A stretch of DNA of 9,897 nucleotides from Treponema sp. GTDB taxonomy: Bacteria > Spirochaetota > Spirochaetia > Treponematales > Breznakiellaceae. The stretch lies in the NCBI GenBank assembly GCA_031274565.1, contig JAISPY010000248.1, positions 1-9,897 on the forward strand, written 5' to 3'. Position 1 is the stretch's first letter; each line of letters starts with the position of its first letter. Below are positions 5,241-9,897 of the stretch, piece after piece. The notes beneath the pieces are model-generated. The model was not told where the DNA came from and did no database searches. It worked only from the letters and a program-made list of their open reading frames with translations. Position numbers and translations under genes: made by a program.

Positions 5241-5301
5241 AAATCCGCTCAAAAGTGTATCACATTGACCCTCTCATAGCTACGGCTTCATACCTGCTCT
5301 A

Positions 5302-5376
5302 GGCAGCGCCCCCCGGGCAACCGCATGTAAGGTGGTATTTCTTGGTAAATAAGTGCTATTACCCTGGCAGCGCCCC
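5302..5376. repeat. Direct repeat GGCAGCGCCCC upstream of groES
   Basis: The 11-mer GGCAGCGCCCC occurs at 5302-5312 and 5366-5376, the second copy ending 9 bp before the groES -35 box. Between them GGTAA/TTACC (5344-5348 with 5359-5363) makes a small dyad. The copies could be activator or repressor sites. No CIRCE (TTAGCACTC-N9-GAGTGCTAA) is present. Confidence 0.35.
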
Positions 5377-5384
5377 AATATCGG

Positions 5385-5413
5385 TTGACCCGGGGAACCA
5401 TTTTTGGTATATT
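5385..5413 (+). promoter_or_regulatory. Sigma-70 promoter of groES
   Basis: TTGACC (5385-5390), a 17-bp spacer and TATATT (5408-5413) differ from consensus at one base per hexamer. The predicted start near 5420 gives a leader of about 44 nt. An imperfect dyad GGTT..CC-C-GG..AACC (5383-5399) overlaps the -35 box and could be an operator. Confidence 0.8.
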
Positions 5414-5463
5414 CTAATTATCCAAATATTCAACAATTAGTATTAAGATAATGGAGGAAAACT

Positions 5464-5730
5464 ATGAAAGTAAAGCCTTTAGCAGACCGGGTCATGGTTA
5501 AACTTGAAAAAAACGAAACGAAGACCGCCGGAGGGATTATTATTCCCGATACCGCCCAAGAAAAAACCCAAACCGGTCTGGTGGTGGAGATTGGCGATGA
5601 CAGCGAAGTGATCAAGGTGAAAGCCGGTCAAAAGGTGCTGTACGACAAGTATGCCGGGACCCAGATAAAGATCGACGGGGTAGAGCATCTTATCCTTAAG
5701 ATGTCGGATATTATCGCGGTTATTGAGTAG
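5464..5730 (+). CDS. groES: Co-chaperonin GroES (Cpn10)
   Basis: GroES forms the heptameric lid of the GroEL folding chamber in the cytoplasm. The 88-residue protein opens with the family signature KVKPLADRVMVKLEK. The mobile loop that contacts GroEL is at about 17-34 (NETKTAGGIIIPDTAQEK). Further family motifs are GLVVEIGD, VKAGQKVLYDKYAGT and the ending KMSDIIAVIE. It is slightly shorter than the usual 94-97 residues, with a compact roof region. GGAGG lies 6 nt before ATG. groEL does not follow; the next gene is a convergent chemotaxis receptor. Known treponeme genomes also keep groES and groEL apart, so the partner is probably elsewhere. It has its own promoter and terminator, and no CIRCE operator is visible, so HrcA control is not supported here. 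Confidence 0.97.
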   Translation: MKVKPLADRVMVKLEKNETKTAGGIIIPDTAQEKTQTGLVVEIGDDSEVIKVKAGQKVLYDKYAGTQIKIDGVEHLILKMSDIIAVIE

Positions 5731-5757
5731 CGACCTGGATTCGCCTCATGGAATTGC

Positions 5758-5787
5758 AAACCCGGCTGTTATGGCCGGGTTTATTGT
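5758..5787 (+). terminator. Shared terminator between groES and the chemotaxis receptor
   Basis: AAACCCGGC (5758-5766) pairs with GCCGGGTTT (5774-5782) around a 7-nt loop, 27 bp after the groES stop. The T-tract is weak on the plus strand (TTTATTGTTT) and only TTT on the minus strand. It also lies 45 bp after the end of the convergent receptor gene, so it may act in both directions. Confidence 0.75.
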
Positions 5788-5798
5788 TTATGCGTTAT

Positions 5799-5808
5799 GG
5801 GGGGGGGG
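5799..5808 (+). repeat. Poly-G tract of ten residues
   Basis: Ten consecutive G residues lie in the 97-bp space between the convergent groES and receptor genes, 19 bp beyond the receptor stop. Such tracts slip during replication and cause phase variation in some treponeme genes. This one is after both coding regions, so no frame or promoter effect is obvious. A miscounted base is also possible. Confidence 0.8.
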
Positions 5809-5827
5809 ATGGGGAGATGAACCGTGC

Positions 5828-8020
5828 TTATTCGATCTTGAACCGGGATACTTCCTGTACCAGCATCGTGATTTTTTCCTTGTTTTGACCGCTGATGACG
5901 TTTACCTGGTCCACGGCGACGTTGATCTGCGCCGCTCCGCTCGCCATCTCGCTCATGCCCGCGTTGATCTCCTGGGTAACTCGTTCCAGTTGCCTGCTCT
6001 CCTGAATGACTTCCCGGCTCCCTTCAAGCATTTCTAGGGATCCGTTCTTGACTAACTGGGTGATGTCGTGGAGCTGCCCTATGGCTTCAAGGATCTGCTT
6101 GCTCCCGGTGCCTTGTTCTTCCATGGCGTTCCGGATGTGCGCCTCCTGATCCGAAACAGTGGTAACCCCCGAATCAATAGCCGCGAATTTGTTCAGCACC
6201 GCATCGGTGGATAGGGTGATCTTGTCGATGGATTCCTTGATCTTTTTGAGTACGGTGGCGATGGTCTTGGACTGCTCCGCAGAACTTTCGGCAAGCTTAC
6301 GGATCTCGTCGGCCACCACCGCGAAGCCCTTGCCCGCTTCTCCGGCGTGGGCCGCTTCGATGGCGGCGTTCATGGAGAGCAGGTTGGTTTGGCTCGCAAT
6401 GGTTTCCATCACCGCATTGATCTCCAAAAGCCCTGCGGATTCCCGGGCGATTTCCTGGATGTCCGTGGCTACCTCCTGCAAGCCCGATCGGCCGATCTCG
6501 GAGGCCTCCGACAGATTTTTGACGTTATCGGCGTTTTTGATCAGGGTCTGGGTAACGGACTGGATGGTGGCCAGCATCTGTTCAACCGCGGCGGAGGACT
6601 GGGAGACACTTTCGGTCTGCCGGTCGATATGGCCGTTGAGCTTATCAATGTTATCGGTGATCTGTTCCATAGTGGCGTTGGTCTCGGTAACACTCGCGGC
6701 CTGGTTGATGACCCGGCCCTTGATGCTCTGAACAGTGGCGGTGATTTCGTTAACCGCTGCGGCGGTCTCGGTCATGTTACTGGCCAGATCATTACCGATG
6801 TCGAAGAGGGCTATGGATTGCTCTTTGATGGTAATAACGAGGCTTTTGATCTTTTCCAGGGTTTGGTTGAAATACCGGGCAAGATCCCCTATTTCGTCCT
6901 TGGTAGGGGCATGGAGGGTTTTAGTGAGGTCCCCCTCACCTTCGGAAATATCCTTGAGAGTTAAGGCCACTTGGACAATGGGTTTGGTAATCGAGGAGAT
7001 CCCGAGATAGATGAGGATCCCTGCAAGAATCACCGTTATGACCGTTACCAGGACGGTAAACCAGGTCATGGCATTCACTTCCTCAAGGATCACCGCTTCA
7101 CTGGTACCGATCATAATTGCCCAGGGAGCCGCAGTGGTACCGATACGCACAGGATACACCTCCATCTCCAGCTTTGTTCTCAGGACCGATGAATATGCTT
7201 CCAGTACGTAGATGGTTCCGGTTTTAATGGCCTCTGCTATGGCAATGGTATGTCCGCTATACAGATTGCTATCGGCGGTCTGCAGGTCATGGCCTATCTT
7301 GGCGGGATCATAGCTGCCAATAATCGTACCGTTATTGGTATAAGCGGCGGCAACGGAAATTTCCCGGAGGCTGGGATCCGCCACCAAGTCCTGAATCACC
7401 GACTGGCAGTAGGCCAAGTTAATGGTCAGCCCCACATTGGCAACCAGTTCATGGTTGGTATTAAATACCGGGGCCCTGATATTACAGGTATAGGTCAGGT
7501 TACCTGCCACGGACCGTGGGGTGGGGTCCCCTATACGGGTAACCGGCGTCAAAACATCGGTTATGAATTCATACTGCTCGGTAACGGTCAGTTCGATCTG
7601 GCCGTTCTCCTTGGTATACCTGGTCACATACTGCCCCGAGGGGCTGTTACCGGGCTGTCCCGCGAATTGCTCGTCCAGGTTATCAATCGCATTGGGCTTC
7701 CAGATCGTATAGATCTGTACGATCCGCTCGTTGCTTTCCAGCAGGGACAGCATATTCGCGTTAAACATCTCACGGCGAATTTCCGGGTTTACCGTTTCGT
7801 ATTTCGACATCAGGGTTGCCATATTCTCCGCGGTAACGAGATATACCATATAGCGTTCCTCTAGATTCAGGGCAACACTCTTGGCAAGATTCACGGCGTT
7901 CTTTCGCATGGACTGCAACTGCATATTCCGTGCGCGACTCAAAAGAATTCCCGATAGGGATGTCACCGTCGCTAAAACTAACATAATACCGAGGATACTG
8001 AACTTGATTTTTATTTTCAC
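5828..8020 (-). CDS. Methyl-accepting chemotaxis protein with dCache-like sensor
   Basis: This is an inner-membrane receptor that signals through CheW/CheA to the flagellar motor. A first membrane helix (about 6-28, FSILGIMLVLATVTSLSGIL) is followed by a periplasmic sensor of about 285 residues with dCache-like features (TYTCNIRAPVFN, ELVANVGLTINL near 185-205). A second helix is at about 318-340 (WFTVLVTVITVILAGILIYL). HAMP follows (about 341-393, ITKPIVQVALTLKDI to DEIGDLARYFN). The long signalling coiled coil has its tip near 540-580 (QTNLLSMNAAIEAAHAGEAG, then KGFAVVADEIRKLAE). The C-terminus is SRFKIE, with no NWETF-type tether. The start is GTG with AAGGAGG 8 nt upstream; 730 residues is normal for this class. 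The ligand is unknown. It is transcribed alone, convergent to groES. Confidence 0.95.
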   Translation of the reverse strand: MKIKIKFSILGIMLVLATVTSLSGILLSRARNMQLQSMRKNAVNLAKSVALNLEERYMVYLVTAENMATLMSKYETVNPEIRREMFNANMLSLLESNERIVQIYTIWKPNAIDNLDEQFAGQPGNSPSGQYVTRYTKENGQIELTVTEQYEFITDVLTPVTRIGDPTPRSVAGNLTYTCNIRAPVFNTNHELVANVGLTINLAYCQSVIQDLVADPSLREISVAAAYTNNGTIIGSYDPAKIGHDLQTADSNLYSGHTIAIAEAIKTGTIYVLEAYSSVLRTKLEMEVYPVRIGTTAAPWAIMIGTSEAVILEEVNAMTWFTVLVTVITVILAGILIYLGISSITKPIVQVALTLKDISEGEGDLTKTLHAPTKDEIGDLARYFNQTLEKIKSLVITIKEQSIALFDIGNDLASNMTETAAAVNEITATVQSIKGRVINQAASVTETNATMEQITDNIDKLNGHIDRQTESVSQSSAAVEQMLATIQSVTQTLIKNADNVKNLSEASEIGRSGLQEVATDIQEIARESAGLLEINAVMETIASQTNLLSMNAAIEAAHAGEAGKGFAVVADEIRKLAESSAEQSKTIATVLKKIKESIDKITLSTDAVLNKFAAIDSGVTTVSDQEAHIRNAMEEQGTGSKQILEAIGQLHDITQLVKNGSLEMLEGSREVIQESRQLERVTQEINAGMSEMASGAAQINVAVDQVNVISGQNKEKITMLVQEVSRFKIE

Positions 8021-8051
8021 CTTTTACGCCTCCTTGAAATAGAACGCTTCT

Positions 8052-8100
8052 CGGTACTCAGCCATCAGGTACCGCTACGGTCTTAGTGTACGGTATTATA
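8052..8100 (-). promoter_or_regulatory. Promoter -10 and leader hairpin of the chemotaxis receptor
   Basis: A perfect TATAAT lies on the minus strand at 8100-8095, but no recognisable -35 is found 16-18 bp upstream and there is no TG extension. The start would be near 8088, giving a leader of about 68 nt. Inside the leader CGGTAC (8052-8057) and GTACCG (8069-8074) form a 6-bp hairpin with an 11-nt loop. An activator may be needed, or the -10 may be chance. Confidence 0.45.
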
Positions 8101-8349
8101 GGGTATGTGGGAAGCGTCTTTTTGCTCGATTCTAGGCGGAGGTTGAGCGTATTGAGATTGATTTCCATAGTTTGACGGCTCTTCTGATCGTGACCGAGCG
8201 GCTTACCAGGCATACCCAGTATACGGGTACCCAGAAACCGGAGATACCCCTTCAGGCATATCAAATAAAAGGGGGACAGGGTATACTTGGCATGGTTTTC
8301 TGGGAGGGGAACCATCCGGGAAGAAAGACCACCACCCATCAAGCCCATT
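8101..8349. other. Intergenic stretch without a supported gene
   Basis: Open frames on both strands here have no start context, no recognisable motif and no family resemblance. The stretch between the receptor leader and the transposase relic may include flanking or former IS sequence, but I could not identify IS ends. Confidence 0.5.
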
Positions 8350-8531
8350 ATGCCCTATGTTTCGCTTATCCGGGACCCCTGGGTCGAACAAAACAACGTG
8401 TATCCGCTGCATGAAGTCATCGTGATCACCCTACTGGCGGTCATCGCCCTGGCGCAAGGCTGGGAAGATATCGAAGGATAGGCGAAGGCGAAAGAAGGGG
8501 CTTCATGCTGAGATTCTTTCATCATAATCTC
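8350..8531 (+). pseudogene. 5' relic of an ISAs1-family (H-repeat-type) transposase
   Basis: From ATG 8350 the translation reads MPYVSLIRDPWVEQNN, then VYPLHEVIVITLLAVIALAQ, then GWEDIEG. This fits the N-terminus of ISAs1/H-repeat transposases (DPR..R..KHPL.DIL.I.LCAVI.GA.GWEDIE.FG). A TAG at 8479-8481 falls where the family has the aromatic residue of E-F/Y-G, and the same frame resumes with AKAKEG, like the family's KAKE. A shifted frame then gives LRFFHH (8508 onward), like WLRRFL. The remaining 300 or so residues with the DDE catalytic core are absent. The element is dead, with a nonsense mutation, a probable frameshift and truncation. The right boundary is approximate. Confidence 0.7.
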
Positions 8532-8560
8532 TGAAAAGACGACAGAGCACTTCGGGTAAA

Positions 8561-8579
8561 AAGGGGACTGTCACCTTTG
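8561..8579 (-). terminator. Imperfect palindrome, possible weak terminator
   Basis: AAAGG-G-GAC-T-GTC-A-CCTTT is a 19-bp palindrome with one mismatched pair. On the minus strand it lies 9 bp after the stop of the 116-codon gene and continues into TTTTT (8565-8559), so it may be a weak terminator with a 5-bp stem. It could also be an IS or REP-like end, since it lies beside the transposase relic. Confidence 0.35.
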
Positions 8580-8587
8580 CGTTTCCG

Positions 8588-8938
8588 TCACTCCTGCATT
8601 GCCTTTGCCATAGCGGATTGAAATTGCGCTAAAACAGATGGAATTTCCGCTTGAGAAAAACCAACGCAGCTAGCCATACGGTTACCCCTGATTTCTTGAA
8701 GAAACACAGCGTCGGAATTTCTGATCGCCTGGTACGTTTTATCACCGGCCGGATGTTCGACAGGCCCGCTTTCTGATCCGTTCAAAAAGTCAGAAAACCA
8801 GAGAAAAGTGGAGCCCATACGTGAGAGGGTAACAGAAGTGATTGGAAGGCCGCTTGGCCCGGTTTTACCAATGAATTCACCCGGTGTAAGGCGAATATCT
8901 CCTTGCTCAGTTTTGTTTGCGTAGATTTTTTTATTCAT
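8588..8938 (-). CDS. Uncharacterised protein, 116 residues
   Basis: I do not recognise a family. The protein is soluble-looking, with no signal peptide or membrane segment. It starts MNKKIYANKTEQGDIRLTPG, has a central WFSDFLNGSESGPVEHPAGD segment, and ends in a probable helix (IPSVLAQFQSAMAKAMQE). The ATG is preceded by AGAGGAG 9 nt upstream, a credible ribosome binding site, and the frame is open with coding-like composition, so it is probably a real gene. It lies 77 bp downstream of the TPR gene on the same strand with no strong terminator between, so the two may be co-transcribed. The neighbouring IS relic suggests a variable region. Confidence 0.6.
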   Translation of the reverse strand: MNKKIYANKTEQGDIRLTPGEFIGKTGPSGLPITSVTLSRMGSTFLWFSDFLNGSESGPVEHPAGDKTYQAIRNSDAVFLQEIRGNRMASCVGFSQAEIPSVLAQFQSAMAKAMQE

Positions 8939-9015
8939 AATTTACTGCTCCTCTGCGGTCTTTCCCGCCGTCAAAAATCATTTACCACCCCCATACGGAA
9001 GCGGGTCATTCACTC

Positions 9016-9897
9016 CTACCGCCCCCGCGCCTGTTGGGCCTTTCCAAGCCATTCTCTGGCAAGGGCATGATTCGGATCGATCCGTAATACCGCTTCATAG
9101 TCCGCGATTGCCCGGTTATAGTCCTTTTTGCGATAATACGCACTGCCGCGGCTGTAATACGCCTTCACATAATTCTGGTCCAGCCTGATGGCCTGCGTGT
9201 AATCGGCAATGGCCCGGTCATTATCGCCTTTGCCGCTATATGCATTGCCGCGATTGTAATACGCCGTCGCATAATTCGGGTTAAGCCTGATTGCCTGCGT
9301 GTGATCCGCAATGGCCCGGTCATTATCGCCTTTGGCCCTATACGCAATGCCGCGATTGGAATACGCCGACGCATAATTCGGGTCCAACCTGATCGCCTGA
9401 GTATAGTCCGCAATAGCCCGGTCATTATCACCTTTCTCGCTATACGCAACGCCGCGATTGTAATACGCCGACGCATAATTCGGGTCAAGCCTGATCGCCT
9501 GCGTGTAATCGGCAATGGCCCGGTCATAGTCCTTTTTGTAGTAATACGCAATGCCGCGATTGGAATACGCCCACTTATAATTCGGGTCCAGCCTGATTAC
9601 CTGCGTGTAATCGGCAATGGCCCGGTCATTATCGCCTTTCTTGAGATACGCAATGCCGCGATAGGTATACGCCATTGCCATATTCTGGTCGAGTTGTATC
9701 GCATCGTCAAAACACGCTATTGCCGTATCGTAGTCGCCCGTGCCGTAAAAGGATACGCCCCGGTCGTAGTAATCGGCGGCGGTGAGTTGACCGCTTGCCA
9801 CGCGCTCCGCGGCGGCGGCCGACGCGAGGGCCGATGATTTTGAAAAATTGACGGTGCTGTTTGAGGCGGCGCGCATATTCCTGAATTTGCTGTCCTC
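9016..9897 (-). CDS. TPR-repeat protein (5' end possibly outside the window)
   Basis: The protein is almost entirely tetratricopeptide repeats, helix pairs that stack into a scaffold for protein binding. Seven complete 34-residue units run from about residue 33 to 270, counted from Met at 9876, with pattern AYYNRGxAYxxKGDNDRAIA followed by DYTQAIRLDPNYA. A partial eighth unit (ALAREWLGKAQQARGR) ends the protein. Before the repeats is an Ala/Ser-rich stretch (SSALASAAAAERVASGQLTA). The frame stays open from Met 9876 to the window edge (seven more codons), so the true start may be upstream, possibly with a signal or other domain. Partners are unknown. The high similarity between units suggests recent repeat expansion. 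Confidence 0.88.
   Translation of the reverse strand, partial: EDSKFRNMRAASNSTVNFSKSSALASAAAAERVASGQLTAADYYDRGVSFYGTGDYDTAIACFDDAIQLDQNMAMAYTYRGIAYLKKGDNDRAIADYTQVIRLDPNYKWAYSNRGIAYYYKKDYDRAIADYTQAIRLDPNYASAYYNRGVAYSEKGDNDRAIADYTQAIRLDPNYASAYSNRGIAYRAKGDNDRAIADHTQAIRLNPNYATAYYNRGNAYSGKGDNDRAIADYTQAIRLDQNYVKAYYSRGSAYYRKKDYNRAIADYEAVLRIDPNHALAREWLGKAQQARGR
9067..9780 (-). repeat. Seven tandem 102-bp TPR-coding units
   Basis: Seven units of exactly 102 bp, with no gaps, encode the 34-residue TPR motifs. The central units are the most alike at DNA level; the phrase GGCAATGGCCCGGTCATTAT recurs with period 102 (for example 9203 and 9611, with near copies in between). Unit number could change by recombination or slippage. 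Confidence 0.9.

Noticed and set aside
5265..5293. Second groES promoter (TTGACC-N17-TCATAC)
   Set aside because: The -10 matches only 2 of 6 bases. The promoter at 5385-5413 explains groES well.
6159..6964. Plus-strand open frames of 190 and 205 codons inside the chemotaxis receptor
   Set aside because: They are antisense to a fully conserved signalling domain and carry no domain of their own.
8058..8348. 96-codon minus-strand open frame upstream of the receptor
   Set aside because: It overlaps the receptor promoter and leader, lacks a Shine-Dalgarno, and shows no recognisable sequence.
9067..9780. Regular 102-bp repeats as a CRISPR array
   Set aside because: The units are continuous coding sequence for TPR motifs, without separate repeats and spacers.
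9301..9837. 178-codon plus-strand open frame with repeats (RNAAIGIRRRIIRV)
   Set aside because: It is the mirror of the 102-bp TPR units. Its repeats follow from theirs and there is no start signal.

Overview
The window looks like chromosomal DNA of a spirochaete, most likely the Treponema group. The main evidence is two tandem genes for FlaB-type periplasmic flagellar core proteins starting MIINHNLSAQ. Supporting points are a groES with no groEL beside it, a large chemotaxis receptor and intrinsic terminators between most genes. The base composition looks balanced, as in termite-gut treponemes rather than AT-rich oral ones. That placement is inference; no marker RNA is present.

Layout. 1-460: no intact gene; several perfect inverted repeats, a possible decayed 3' gene end and the terminator of the first flagellin. 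460-2514 (-): two flaB paralogues, 278 and 286 codons, with 357 bp between them. The upstream paralogue has a near-consensus sigma-28 promoter; the other has its own near-consensus sigma-70 promoter. Both leaders carry a matched pair of small GGA-loop hairpins, one holding the Shine-Dalgarno, the pattern expected of CsrA sites. 2776-3621 (+): PHP-family phosphoesterase. 3694-4101 (+): hotdog-fold thioesterase. 4111-4992 (-): a small group-2 (RpoD/RpoS-like) sigma factor behind a near-perfect -24/-12 (RpoN) promoter. 5464-5730 (+): groES with a sigma-70 promoter and no visible CIRCE. 5828-8020 (-): methyl-accepting chemotaxis protein. 8021-8587: its leader, then the 5' relic of an ISAs1/H-repeat-type transposase. 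8588-8938 (-): unrecognised 116-residue protein. 9016-9897 (-): TPR protein built of near-identical 102-bp units, open at the window edge.

How it fits together. The two flagellins and the receptor belong to motility and chemotaxis. The most interesting part is regulatory. The sequence predicts an RpoN-driven alternative sigma factor, which recalls the Borrelia RpoN-RpoS cascade, and post-transcriptional control of flagellin by CsrA. Both rest on motif reading alone. The right-hand end (IS relic, orphan ORF, repeat protein) looks more accessory than the rest. I did not find an obviously new multi-gene system.
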